Made by a program: the position numbers and the translations under genes
Notes under the pieces: generated by a model
The model's database searches: none
The model's input: the letters and a program-made list of their open reading frames with translations, nothing else
Told to the model about the DNA's origin: nothing
Shown: positions 51,341 through 59,696 of the stretch, in pieces
Numbering within the stretch: position 1 is the stretch's first letter
How the letters are laid out: each line of letters starts with the position of its first letter
DNA from: Devosia sp.
Lineage (GTDB): Bacteria > Pseudomonadota > Alphaproteobacteria > Rhizobiales > Devosiaceae
Direction: 5' to 3'
Assembly: GCF_028290625.1 (NCBI RefSeq)
Contig: NZ_JAQGJM010000025.1
Span: 1 to 60,510 of the forward strand
Length of the DNA stretch: 60,510 bases

Positions 51341-52533
51341 GTGCGCTGGCCACCGCAGAAGCGCGACTGCGCGAAGCGGCCTGGCTCAAGCGCGCCGAGA
51401 CGCAGGCTATATTCGCCGTACTCGACGGTGCGGCCGGACGGACCCGGGTTGTCGGCGGCGTAGTGCGAGATACGCTGCTGGATCGTCACCGCGAGAATCC
51501 GGACATCGATTTTGCCACTGAGTTGTTGCCCACTGAAGTGATCGACCGCGCCAAAGCCGCCGGCATCGCCTCCTATCCCACCGGCATCGATCACGGCACC
51601 ATCACGCTGCGTTTGGGCGAGGTCGTAGCCGAAGTGACCACCCTGCGGCGCGATGTCGAGACCGACGGCCGCCATGCCCAGGTCGCCTTCGGCACCGACT
51701 GGACCGAGGACGCGCAACGGCGCGACTTCACCCTCAATGCGCTGTATGCCGAGCCATCGGGCGCCCTGTTCGATCCGCTGGCCGGGTTGGATGATTGCCT
51801 GGCCGGACATGTGCGGTTCATTGGCGAGGCGGCCCAGCGCATCGCCGAGGATGGCCTGCGGGTGTTGCGGTTCTTCCGTTTTTCCGCCAGCCACGGCGGC
51901 GAGACTTACGATCCTGCGGGACTAGCGGCCTGCGCGACGGCGGTCGGGCGTCTCGGTCATCTGTCGGCCGAACGCGTCGGCGCCGAGATGACCCGCATGT
52001 TGTCCCTGCCGCAGGTCGCCGCCACGCTGCGTGCCATGACCCGCATCGGCCTGGAGCCGATCGATGAGGACACGTTGGCGCTGCTCAAGACCTATGAGCG
52101 GCAGGCCGGAAGGCCGCAATTTCACGCCAGGTTGGCACTGATTCTGGAGCATCAGCAGGCCGACGCGCTGCAACACCGCTGGCGCCTGTCCAATGCCGAT
52201 ATCGATGCGGCGCAGGCGATCAAGACCACCAGCGAGTTACTGCGTGCTTTCAAGGTCAACGAAGCGGTTTATCGCCACGCCGACCATCTGCGCGAAGCCA
52301 TCGATGTGGCGGCGGTTTTGGCTGGGTGGGGGGAGGCGGGCAAGGTCGCCATCACCGAGCAGGTCGACGCCATTGAGCCGCCAAAATTCCCTGTCGGTGG
52401 CAAGGATTTGCTCGCGCTGGGCATGCGCCCCGGTCCCGATCTGGGCAATGTCCTCGACCGGCTGGAACGCCAATGGGTCGAGAGTGGCTTCACCCTCGAC
52501 CGGCCGGCGCTACTGGAATTGGCTAAGGCCTGA
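51337..52533 (+). CDS. CCA tRNA nucleotidyltransferase / poly(A) polymerase family
   Basis: 398-aa class II nucleotidyltransferase. The head has VVGGVVRDTLLDR and the catalytic carboxylates in ENPDIDFATELLP (DxD). Neck motifs follow: QRRDFTLNALYAEPSGALFDPLAGLDD and RIAEDGLRVLRFFRFSA. The overall size fits the bacterial CCA-adding enzyme, which repairs tRNA 3' ends. Alphaproteobacteria often have this gene coupled with a Nudix gene, as here (ATGA overlap). Confidence 0.92.
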   Translation: MSALATAEARLREAAWLKRAETQAIFAVLDGAAGRTRVVGGVVRDTLLDRHRENPDIDFATELLPTEVIDRAKAAGIASYPTGIDHGTITLRLGEVVAEVTTLRRDVETDGRHAQVAFGTDWTEDAQRRDFTLNALYAEPSGALFDPLAGLDDCLAGHVRFIGEAAQRIAEDGLRVLRFFRFSASHGGETYDPAGLAACATAVGRLGHLSAERVGAEMTRMLSLPQVAATLRAMTRIGLEPIDEDTLALLKTYERQAGRPQFHARLALILEHQQADALQHRWRLSNADIDAAQAIKTTSELLRAFKVNEAVYRHADHLREAIDVAAVLAGWGEAGKVAITEQVDAIEPPKFPVGGKDLLALGMRPGPDLGNVLDRLERQWVESGFTLDRPALLELAKA

Positions 52534-52728
52534 TCAGTGCCTGACAGGCTTGTCGTTGGTATCGACGATGCGTTCCTTGATCCGCTCGATCATGTCGGGA
52601 CGGATTTCGGTTTCCCCGTGCAGATTGCGCAGGTTTTCCACCGCGCGGCGCACCACTTCGGCTTCGTTGTCGGCTTCGGTATGCCAAGTCGAACCGGGGA
52701 TCAGTGTGCCAGAATCAAAACGCTTCAT
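52534..52728 (-). CDS. DUF1059 small protein lacking its cysteines
   Basis: 64 aa matching the DUF1059 pattern (short N-terminal strand region, then EAEVVRRAVENLRNLHGETEI and a final basic helix DMIERIKERI). Typical members have two cysteines in the N-terminal part and are called predicted metal-binding proteins. Here the corresponding positions read serine (KRFDSGTLIPGS), so metal binding is doubtful. Its stop abuts that of the nucleotidyltransferase. Confidence 0.7.
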   Translation of the reverse strand: MKRFDSGTLIPGSTWHTEADNEAEVVRRAVENLRNLHGETEIRPDMIERIKERIVDTNDKPVRH

Positions 52729-52786
52729 TGCATCCTCCTAGATTTGGATTGCGCAGACCAAACGTCTCGTGGCGGGGAGAGTTCCG

Positions 52787-53962
52787 CTATTCGTCAGCAA
52801 ACTGGCCGATCTGGTTGAGGCCTTCAAGCCAGGTTCCGCCATCGTCGCGCACCACTTCGCGGGCGATGACGCCGCTTTCGGCGGCGATAGCGTCGGCAAG
52901 ATCGCGAGCGTGCGTCACCACCCAGATCTGGCTGCGCTCCGCCGCCTTGACGATCAGCCGCGCCAGCATCGGCAGCAGATTTGGGTGCAGGCTGTTCTCG
53001 GGCTCGTTCAGGGCGATGAAGGGTGGCAGCCGATAGGAGAGCAACGCCCCTGCCAAAGCGAGAAACTGCAGTGTCCCATCAGAAAGTTCATGCGGCGCAA
53101 ACACCCGCTTGGGCATCTCGGCATATCGCATGCCGAACGTGGCGAACTCGCCCACTTCGGGAATGACCAGTTCGGCGCCCGGAAAGGCGTCTTCGATAGC
53201 TCTGTCGAGGTCGATCCGATCGCCGCGAATATGGTGCAGCGTCGCGAGGACGGCGCCCAGATTGCTGCCATCCGAAGCAAGCGACGGTGCGGTGACGGCT
53301 CGCGATGGACGGCGCAGTGCCGACTCAGCATCGGTGCGGAAACTGTGAAAAAATCGCCAGGCAATGAGCTGGTCCCGCACCAGCGCAATTTCCGATCGTC
53401 CCGAGAGTGCTGCCAGGGCCGTCTCGCTGGCGAGCAGGTCGTCATTGGCGAGTTCGCGCCGTCCAGTGGCGTCGCGCGCCCAAGCGACGCCGGCCTTGCG
53501 CTCCATCAGGTTCACGGCCTTGCCGCGCTGTTGCCAGTCGAGGCTTTCCGCCTTGACCTGCGCCTCGTTGGGAAAGGCTGCCGCGACTATCTTGATGGGG
53601 AAGCCCAGCTCGAGCTGATAGGTCGGATCAAAGCTGCCATCACCAAGGTCGGCAAAGCTGGCGGCCAGCCTTAGTTTTTTGTCCTCGCCCTTGCGATAGC
53701 CGTCGGTGCGGTACATGGGGTCGAATTCGCCATCGGGCGACAGGTTCTTGCCTCCGGCCCAGAAGATCGAGCCGAGGCCGCCTTCGCGGGCAATCTCGTC
53801 AGCCAGTGTACCGCGCGCCGCTGCCTGCAGCAGCTCCAACGAACGGTAAAGGTTGGTTTTGCCGACGCCGTTGCCACCCACCAGCACCGTCAATTGCCGC
53901 ACCGGGAACCGGATTTTGCGGATCGAGCGATAGCCGATGATTTCAACGGCGGAGAGCGTCAT
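52787..53962 (-). CDS. AAA/ABC-type ATPase of the RecF-like (COG4637) class
   Basis: 391-aa predicted ATPase. Walker A GGNGVGKTN (~29-37) is close to the N-terminus (EIIGYRSIRKIRFPV). The C-terminal half has the signature-like HELSDGTLQFLALAGALL, Walker B FIALNEPENSLHP and a switch segment WVVTHARDL. A central variable domain (~100-260) separates them. Function is unknown; relatives include solitary housekeeping ATPases and effectors of defence systems. It begins 1 bp after hemF ends on the same strand, so it belongs to the trmL-hemF operon. Confidence 0.8.
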   Translation of the reverse strand: MTLSAVEIIGYRSIRKIRFPVRQLTVLVGGNGVGKTNLYRSLELLQAAARGTLADEIAREGGLGSIFWAGGKNLSPDGEFDPMYRTDGYRKGEDKKLRLAASFADLGDGSFDPTYQLELGFPIKIVAAAFPNEAQVKAESLDWQQRGKAVNLMERKAGVAWARDATGRRELANDDLLASETALAALSGRSEIALVRDQLIAWRFFHSFRTDAESALRRPSRAVTAPSLASDGSNLGAVLATLHHIRGDRIDLDRAIEDAFPGAELVIPEVGEFATFGMRYAEMPKRVFAPHELSDGTLQFLALAGALLSYRLPPFIALNEPENSLHPNLLPMLARLIVKAAERSQIWVVTHARDLADAIAAESGVIAREVVRDDGGTWLEGLNQIGQFADE

Positions 53963-53963
53963 G

Positions 53964-54839
53964 TCACGGCCAGCGGACTTCAGGTGGCATGGAGGAGAGG
54001 ATCGAGTTCACATTGCCTCCGGTCTTGAGCCCAAACGTGGTGCCGCGATCATAGAGCAGGTTGAACTCGACGTAACGGCCGCGTCGCACCAGTTGTTCAT
54101 GGCGATCAGCTTCGGTCCATGGGGTTTCGAAATTGCGGCGGACCAGTTCAGGATAAATACCGAGAAAGGCTTCGCCCACCGCCTTGGTGAAGTCGAAATC
54201 GGCGTTCCAGTTACCCGAATTGTGGTGATCATAGAAAATGCCGCCGGTGCCGCGATGCTCGTTGCGGTGGGGCAGGAAGAAATATTCGTCGCACCATTCC
54301 TTATAGCGTTGGTAGTCGACGCCGGGCCGATCGACACAGGCCGCCCGCATCGCCGCGTGGAAGTCGGCCGTATCGGGGTCGTCCTGCGTCCGGCGCCGCT
54401 CGAGCACCGGCGTCAGGTCGGCGCCGCCGCCGAACCACTGCTTGCCGGTGACGATCATACGCGTGTTCATATGCACCGCCGGCACATGCGGGTTCCAGGG
54501 ATGCACGATCAGCGAAATGCCCGAGCTCCAGAACTGCGCGCCTTCCTCGGTACCCGGCATCTGCTTGGCGAAATCGGCTGAGAATTCGCCGTGGACTGTG
54601 GAGATATGGACCCCCGCCTTTTCGAAGACGCGGCCATGCAACATGCTCATTTCGCCGCCGCCGCCCGCCGCGCGGTCCCAGGGGGTCCGCTCGAATGCGC
54701 CCGGCGCGCGATCGCTATGAGGCCCCTGAACATCGGCTTCGATGGCTTCGAAGCTGGCGCAGATGCGGTCGCGCAGGGCGCGGAACCAGGCCTGCGCGGT
54801 GAGCTTCTTGGTGTCCATGTCTTGGTCTGTCGTGGTCAT
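53964..54839 (-). CDS. hemF: Oxygen-dependent coproporphyrinogen III oxidase
   Basis: Converts coproporphyrinogen III to protoporphyrinogen IX with O2 in haem synthesis. 291 aa, with the HemF blocks [21 protein letters not shown] (in part), [21 protein letters not shown] and the C-terminal [20 protein letters not shown]. The ATG at 54839 overlaps the trmL stop by 4 bp; an in-frame ATG at 54818 is less likely. Its presence implies at least microaerobic growth, in line with the adjacent bc1 complex operon. Confidence 0.97.
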   Translation of the reverse strand: MTTTDQDMDTKKLTAQAWFRALRDRICASFEAIEADVQGPHSDRAPGAFERTPWDRAAGGGGEMSMLHGRVFEKAGVHISTVHGEFSADFAKQMPGTEEGAQFWSSGISLIVHPWNPHVPAVHMNTRMIVTGKQWFGGGADLTPVLERRRTQDDPDTADFHAAMRAACVDRPGVDYQRYKEWCDEYFFLPHRNEHRGTGGIFYDHHNSGNWNADFDFTKAVGEAFLGIYPELVRRNFETPWTEADRHEQLVRRGRYVEFNLLYDRGTTFGLKTGGNVNSILSSMPPEVRWP

Positions 54840-55306
54840 TTTAGGTCTGAAAATCCATCGGTCTGGCGTTTGGCTTCGCCCACAATGAGGGTTGCCGCAA
54901 GCGCGACGTTGATCGAACGCAGGTTTTCGCGCATCGGGATACGCACCCGCAGGTCGCAGATTTCGGCCACGGCATTAGGCACTCCGGCGCTTTCGCGCCC
55001 CACCATGATGATGTCGTCGCCGCGATAATCGGCCGCATAGGCGGACTGGGTGGCCTTGGTAGTCAGCAGCACCAGGCGGCGGCCCGCCGCCCGGCGCCAC
55101 TCGTCGAACGCCGCAAAACCGGTATGTTCGACGACAATGGCCTGGTCGAGATAATCGAGGCCAGCGCGACGCAGGGTCTTGGCCGAGAAAATAAAGCCGG
55201 TCGGATGGATGACATGCACGCTCACCCCGATACAGGCGCCAAGCCGGATCAGCGTGCCGGTATTTTGAGCGATATCGGGTTGATAGAGGGCCAGATCGAC
55301 CGGCAT
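54836..55306 (-). CDS. trmL: tRNA (cytidine/uridine-34-2'-O)-methyltransferase
   Basis: SPOUT methyltransferase acting on the wobble base of tRNA-Leu. About 156 aa. Knot and AdoMet motifs are visible: [17 protein letters not shown] at the N-terminus, [12 protein letters not shown], and [19 protein letters not shown] at the C-terminus. The frame is open up to 55444, but AAGAAGG lies about 7 nt before the ATG at 55306. It is first in the operon trmL-hemF-ATPase and divergent from petABC. Confidence 0.93.
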   Translation of the reverse strand: MPVDLALYQPDIAQNTGTLIRLGACIGVSVHVIHPTGFIFSAKTLRRAGLDYLDQAIVVEHTGFAAFDEWRRAAGRRLVLLTTKATQSAYAADYRGDDIIMVGRESAGVPNAVAEICDLRVRIPMRENLRSINVALAATLIVGEAKRQTDGFSDLK

Positions 55307-55378
55307 CGGCATGCCTTCTTGCTGGTGCGGGGAAGGGCGCCGAGGCGCTTGCCGCTGGGGAAATTGGGTATAGTGTCG

Positions 55379-55426
55379 CACTTGTCTCATGTCACTGCCC
55401 GGCGCTCTGGACAAGTGCTTGTGACA
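55379..55426. promoter_or_regulatory. Nested inverted repeats between trmL and petA
   Basis: CACTTGTC (55379-55386) pairs with GACAAGTG (55410-55417), and a second TGTCAC/GTGACA pair is interleaved. The 242-bp gap also must contain the divergent promoters. The dyads could be operator half-sites; no factor is recognised. Confidence 0.4.
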
Positions 55427-55548
55427 GTGCAAAAAGAACCGCAACTGACGTGGCCGCTTGAGGGCGGATGGCGACCGATTCCGCGTATGCGCGTGCGGAC
55501 CCGCCGACTGCCGGCGCGTCTTAGGTGTATCGGACGGGGATCGTAACC

Positions 55549-56073
55549 TTGGCTACGCAAGCAGAACATCACGGGACACGGCGAGACTTTATCTTTGTCG
55601 CCACCGCTGCGGTTGGGGGCGTTGGCGTTGTCGCCACGGTCTGGCCGCTGATCAATCAACTCAATCCGGATGCCTCGACGCTGGCGCTGGCCAGCATCGA
55701 ATTCGATCTGTCCGCGATCGAAGAGGGCCAGTCGGTTACCATCCTGTGGCGCGGGCTTCCCGTGTTCGTGCGTCACCGCACGCAGAAGGAAATCGACGAG
55801 GCCAAGGCCGTTCCGATGGCCGACCTCAAGGATCCCGAGACCGACGAACAGCGCACCAAGCCCGGCCACGAACAGTGGCTGATCATGATCGCCAACTGCA
55901 CTCACCTCGGCTGCGTGCCGGTGGGTGAGTCGGGCGAGTATGATGGCTGGTTCTGCCCTTGCCACGGCTCGGTCTACGATACTGCGGGCCGTATCCGCAA
56001 AGGGCCGGCGCCCAAGAATCTGGTGCTGCCGCCTTATGACTTCATCAGCGATACGCTGGTCCAGATCGGTTAA
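55549..56073 (+). CDS. petA: Ubiquinol-cytochrome c reductase Rieske subunit
   Basis: Rieske 2Fe-2S protein of the cytochrome bc1 complex. 174 aa: a Tat-type N-terminus ([15 protein letters not shown]) with one membrane helix, then the soluble domain with the cluster ligands in CTHLGCVP and CPCHGS. A TTG at 55549 (giving [14 protein letters not shown]) is preferred over a GTG at 55525, since GGGGA lies 8 nt before it. First gene of petABC. Confidence 0.96.
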   Translation: MATQAEHHGTRRDFIFVATAAVGGVGVVATVWPLINQLNPDASTLALASIEFDLSAIEEGQSVTILWRGLPVFVRHRTQKEIDEAKAVPMADLKDPETDEQRTKPGHEQWLIMIANCTHLGCVPVGESGEYDGWFCPCHGSVYDTAGRIRKGPAPKNLVLPPYDFISDTLVQIG

Positions 56074-56084
56074 TGGGGGCTCCG

Positions 56085-57335
56085 ATGTCAGAACATTCGA
56101 CGTATACGCCCGGGACCGGCATCGAGAAGTGGCTCGATGAACGTCTGCCGATCATCAGGTTCTCCAAAGAGCACCTGATGGACTTCCCGACGCCCAAGAA
56201 CCTCAACTACTGGTGGACCTTCGGGGCGATCCTGGCGATCATGCTGGTGGTGCAGATCGTCACCGGCGTCATCCTCGCCATGCACTATACCCCCAATGTC
56301 GCCCTGGCCTTCGACTCGGTCGAGCATATCAAGCGCGACGTCAATGGCGGTCGCATCATCCAGGCCGTCCATTCGGTCGGCGCCTCGATGTTCTTCGCCG
56401 CCGTCTATGTCCACATCTTCCGCGGCATGTATTTCGGCTCCTACAAGGCGCCCCGCGAAATCCTGTGGATCCTGGGCGTGCTGATCTTCGTGCTGATGAT
56501 GGCGACTGCCTTCATGGGCTACGTGCTGCCATGGGGCCAGATGAGCTTCTGGGCCGCCACCGTGATCACCAACATCTTCGGCGCCATTCCAGTGCTGGGC
56601 AATCCGATCCTCGAACTGCTGCGCGGTGGTTTCTCGGTGGGCAATCCGACGCTCAACCGCTTCTTCTCGCTGCATTACCTGCTGCCATTCGTGATTGCTG
56701 CGGTCGTCGTGCTCCACATCTGGGCACTGCACGTGCCTGGCAATAACAATCCGATCGGCGTCGACGTGAAGTCGAGCCGCGATACCGTGCCCTTCCATCC
56801 GTACTATACGATGAAGGACCTCTACGGCGTCGTGCTGTTCGCCATCCCGTTTGCCTGGTTCGTGTTCTTCGCGCCCGATATCCTGGGTCACCCCGATAAC
56901 TACGTCATGGCCAATAGCCAGGTGACGCCGGCTCACATCGTGCCCGAATGGTACTTCCTGCCGTTCTACGCGATCCTGCGCGCCATCGACTTCAACATCC
57001 TGTTCATCAACTCGCAGCTCGGCGGCGTGATCTTCTTCGGCGGATCGATCGTCATCCTGTTCTTCCTGCCCTGGCTCGACACCTCCAAGGTTCGTTCGGG
57101 CACGTTCCGGCCGATGTTCAAGTGGTTCTACTGGCTGTTCGTGATCAACTTCCTGGCGCTGGCCTATCTGGGCGCGGCACCGGCTGAAGGCGTCTACGTT
57201 ATCCTGGCCAAGATCTGCACGGCCTACTACTTCGCTCACTTCATCATCGTCCTGCCCGTTCTCTCGCGCATCGAAAAGCCCCGGCCGCTGCCGGCCAGCA
57301 TTTCGGAGAGCGTGCTCGGAAAGGCACATGCGTGA
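56085..57335 (+). CDS. petB: Cytochrome b of the bc1 complex
   Basis: 416-aa quinol-oxidising membrane subunit with eight or more helices. Both haem-ligand pairs are visible: [15 protein letters not shown] and [15 protein letters not shown]. The Qo-site signature PEWY is intact ([14 protein letters not shown]). GGGGGC stands before the ATG at 56085; an ATG at 56073 overlaps the petA stop and is less likely. Its stop overlaps the petC upstream codons. Confidence 0.97.
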   Translation: MSEHSTYTPGTGIEKWLDERLPIIRFSKEHLMDFPTPKNLNYWWTFGAILAIMLVVQIVTGVILAMHYTPNVALAFDSVEHIKRDVNGGRIIQAVHSVGASMFFAAVYVHIFRGMYFGSYKAPREILWILGVLIFVLMMATAFMGYVLPWGQMSFWAATVITNIFGAIPVLGNPILELLRGGFSVGNPTLNRFFSLHYLLPFVIAAVVVLHIWALHVPGNNNPIGVDVKSSRDTVPFHPYYTMKDLYGVVLFAIPFAWFVFFAPDILGHPDNYVMANSQVTPAHIVPEWYFLPFYAILRAIDFNILFINSQLGGVIFFGGSIVILFFLPWLDTSKVRSGTFRPMFKWFYWLFVINFLALAYLGAAPAEGVYVILAKICTAYYFAHFIIVLPVLSRIEKPRPLPASISESVLGKAHA

Positions 57336-57352
57336 TGGGCGGGATCGTATCG

Positions 57353-58222
57353 ATGTTCAAGACCAAGACTATCCTCGCCGCCGTCGCGCTTGTCGCCGCC
57401 TTCGCTGCTCCCGCCTTTGCGCAGGACCACAGCGGGCCGCATATCGAAAAGCAGAGCTGGAGCTTTGGGGGCCTGTTCGGCACCTATGATCAGAACCAGC
57501 TGCAGCGCGGCTTCCAGGTGTTCCGCGAAGTCTGCTCCAACTGCCACGGCGCGCGCCTGATCGCCTTCCGCACGCTGGCCGAGGAGGGTGGTCCCCACTT
57601 CTCCGAAGGTCAGGTCAAGGCACTGGCGGCAGAGTACAACATTGCCGATGCCACCGCCGAGGGCGGCACCCGCAAGGGCGTCGCTGCTGATCGCTGGCCA
57701 TCGCCATTCGCGACCGAGCAGGATGCTCGCGATGCCAATGGCGGCGCGCTTCCGCCGGACTTCTCGGTGCTGGCCAAGGCCCGTGGCGTCACCGACGCGT
57801 TTCCCTGGTGGATCACCAACTACTTCACTGGCTATTCCGAAGGCGGCCCGGATTATATCCACGCCCTGATGAACGGCTATCACGAGGAAGTTCCGGAAAA
57901 CGCACCGCACGCTGCCGACGGTACACCGTTCGCATTGCCGGAAGGCAAGTATTACAACGACTACTTCCCCGGCCACGCCATCAGCATGCCCCCTCCGTTG
58001 CAGGACGGCGCGGTCACCTACGTGCCCGGCGAAGACGGCGTGACGGTTCCCGAGACGGTGAACCAGTATTCCGAGGACGTGTCCGCATTCATGATGTGGA
58101 TGGCCGAGCCAGGCCTGGTATCGCGCAAGGAAACCGGCTTCAAGGTGTTGCTGTTCCTCGTGCTGTTCGCCGGCCTGATGTACGCCACCAAGCGCAAGAT
58201 TTGGCAGGGTATCGAGCATTAA
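57353..58222 (+). CDS. petC: Cytochrome c1 of the bc1 complex
   Basis: 289 aa. Signal peptide MFKTKTILAAVALVAAF ending AFA, haem c motif CSNCH, a probable Met ligand in GHAISMPPPL, and a C-terminal membrane anchor (FKVLLFLVLFAGLMYATKRK). It passes electrons from the Rieske protein to soluble cytochrome c. The ATG at 57353 gives the cleanest signal peptide; in-frame starts at 57332 (GTG) and 57335 (ATG) overlap the petB stop and remain possible. A terminator follows at 58258. Confidence 0.95.
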   Translation: MFKTKTILAAVALVAAFAAPAFAQDHSGPHIEKQSWSFGGLFGTYDQNQLQRGFQVFREVCSNCHGARLIAFRTLAEEGGPHFSEGQVKALAAEYNIADATAEGGTRKGVAADRWPSPFATEQDARDANGGALPPDFSVLAKARGVTDAFPWWITNYFTGYSEGGPDYIHALMNGYHEEVPENAPHAADGTPFALPEGKYYNDYFPGHAISMPPPLQDGAVTYVPGEDGVTVPETVNQYSEDVSAFMMWMAEPGLVSRKETGFKVLLFLVLFAGLMYATKRKIWQGIEH

Positions 58223-58257
58223 GGGCGGTATCGCCCGGCTCATCGCCACACATTTTC

Positions 58258-58280
58258 AAAGGGCCCTTCGCGGGCCCTTT
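58258..58280 (+). terminator. Terminator after petABC
   Basis: AAAGGGCCC (58258-58266), loop TTCGC, GGGCCCTTT (58272-58280). A 9-bp GC-rich stem with a short T run, 36 bp after the petC stop. Confidence 0.8.
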
Positions 58281-58379
58281 GTCTTGCGCCGGGCGATCAC
58301 GCGGTTTTGCCCCCTTGCCATCGGGGCCCAAGACCGCAATATGTTGCTTGAGCAAATCACCGCACGTCGGGGAGCCGCC

Positions 58380-58574
58380 ATGTCCGCCATTCGCATCGCC
58401 GTTACCGTCGTCAGTGCCGCGATCACCGCCAGCCGCCATCCCGTAGTGCGGGCCGGCGTCAATGCCGTGGTCAACAATCCACAGGCGCGCGAGACGGCGA
58501 TCAATGCCACTCGCAATGCGGCCTATGGCGCCGGCGTCATCGCCCGCCACATCATCGGCCGCCGCATCCGCTAA
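58380..58574 (+). CDS. Small basic hypothetical protein (64 aa)
   Basis: GGGGAG lies 7 nt before the ATG. The protein starts MSAIRIAVTVVSAAITASRH and ends with a basic tail HIIGRRIR. It is Ala/Val/Asn/Arg-rich, with the repeated pattern RAGVNAVVNNPQARETAINATRNA, which suggests amphipathic helices. No family is recognised. It lies between the petABC terminator and apt, 24 bp before the latter. Confidence 0.6.
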   Translation: MSAIRIAVTVVSAAITASRHPVVRAGVNAVVNNPQARETAINATRNAAYGAGVIARHIIGRRIR

Positions 58575-58598
58575 TTTCCCTCTGACTACAGGCGTCCC

Positions 58599-59147
58599 AT
58601 GTCGCTCGACCCTTCCAAGCTCGACCTGAAATCGCTTGTGCGCACGATCCCGGACTACCCCAAGAAGGGGATACTGTTCCGCGACATCACCACGCTGATC
58701 GAGCACCCGCAGGGCTTCAAGGAGAGCATCGAGCGCATCGCCGCCGCCCATCGCGGGCTGGGTGTGACCCATGTGGCCGGCATCGAGGCGCGCGGCTTCA
58801 TCTTCGGCGCCGGGGTGGCGATTGCGTTGGGCGTCGGCTTCGTGCCGATCCGCAAGAAGGGCAAGCTGCCCGGCGAGACGATCGGGCAGAACTACGCGCT
58901 GGAATATGGCGTCGACACCATCGAGATTCATGCCGATGTGCTCGACAAGGGCGATGTCGTACTGTTGGTCGATGACCTGATCGCCACCGGCGGCACCGCC
59001 ATGGCGGGCATTCGCCTGATGGAACGGGCCGGCGCCCATGTGATCGGCTGTTCCTTCGTGATCGACCTGCCCGAACTGGGCGGCGCCGACAAGCTGCGCG
59101 CTTTGGGCATGCCGGTGTCTGCGCTTGTGGCGTTTGAGGGGCACTAG
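58599..59147 (+). CDS. apt: Adenine phosphoribosyltransferase
   Basis: Salvages adenine to AMP with PRPP. 182 aa: N-terminal SLVRTIPDYPKKGILFRDIT, the GIEARGFIFG loop, and the PRPP site VVLLVDDLIATGGTAMAG. Adenine deaminase at 29144 competes for the same substrate, so the cell can either salvage or degrade adenine. No other purine gene is adjacent. Confidence 0.96.
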   Translation: MSLDPSKLDLKSLVRTIPDYPKKGILFRDITTLIEHPQGFKESIERIAAAHRGLGVTHVAGIEARGFIFGAGVAIALGVGFVPIRKKGKLPGETIGQNYALEYGVDTIEIHADVLDKGDVVLLVDDLIATGGTAMAGIRLMERAGAHVIGCSFVIDLPELGGADKLRALGMPVSALVAFEGH

Positions 59148-59254
59148 GAGCGACGGCCAGGCGAGCGAAGCGGTTTCTAGCAACCGCGTAGAAACGTCCG
59201 GACGCGCGACCAACAAAAATCCCTGACAAGGGATAACGGTATAAAGAGGCTGCC

Positions 59255-59563
59255 ATGAAGATCATCGCCAAGGACCGCGGGGGCAAGGAACACACGCTGG
59301 AAGGCCGTGACGGCTGGAGCGTGATGGAAATCCTGCGCGATGGCGGGCTGGATATCGCGGCGGAATGCGGCGGCGCCTGCGCCTGCGCCACCTGCCATGT
59401 CTATGTGACCGACGGCTGGTACGACAAGCTGCCGGCGCCCAGCGAAGCCGAGATCGACATGCTGGACATGGCGCTGGCGGTGGAGCCGAACTCGCGGCTG
59501 TCGTGTCAGGTGATCTGCTCGGCCGAAACCGACGGCATCGTGGTCACTGTCGCCCCCGAGTAG
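59255..59563 (+). CDS. 2Fe-2S ferredoxin (adrenodoxin/FdxB type)
   Basis: 102 aa. Cluster ligands are in ECGGACACATCHVYV, with the C-x5-C-x2-C spacing, and in LSCQVICSAETDG near residue 84. The WYDKLPAPSEAEIDMLD segment is typical of vertebrate-type ferredoxins that serve P450s or Fe-S assembly. No partner reductase is adjacent. Transcribed on its own after apt, with a 107-bp gap. Confidence 0.92.
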   Translation: MKIIAKDRGGKEHTLEGRDGWSVMEILRDGGLDIAAECGGACACATCHVYVTDGWYDKLPAPSEAEIDMLDMALAVEPNSRLSCQVICSAETDGIVVTVAPE

Positions 59564-59696
59564 CGACAGAATCCAATAATCTCCCCGAAATAATCGCAAC
59601 AAACCGGCCTTGCCGGGTCTGTTTCGCCCCGCTACCTTGCCATGCAAGAGAGTGGCTTGCGGATGGCGCGAGCCCGATTTTTTCCAAGGGGTTCTC

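Noticed and set aside
52787..53962. ATPase as part of an OLD/Gabija-like defence system
   Set aside because: No TOPRIM nuclease domain and no partner helicase or reverse transcriptase; the neighbours are housekeeping genes.
56088..57329. 413-codon minus-strand frame over cytochrome b
   Set aside because: His/Glu/Asp-rich mirror of petB; not a protein-like composition.
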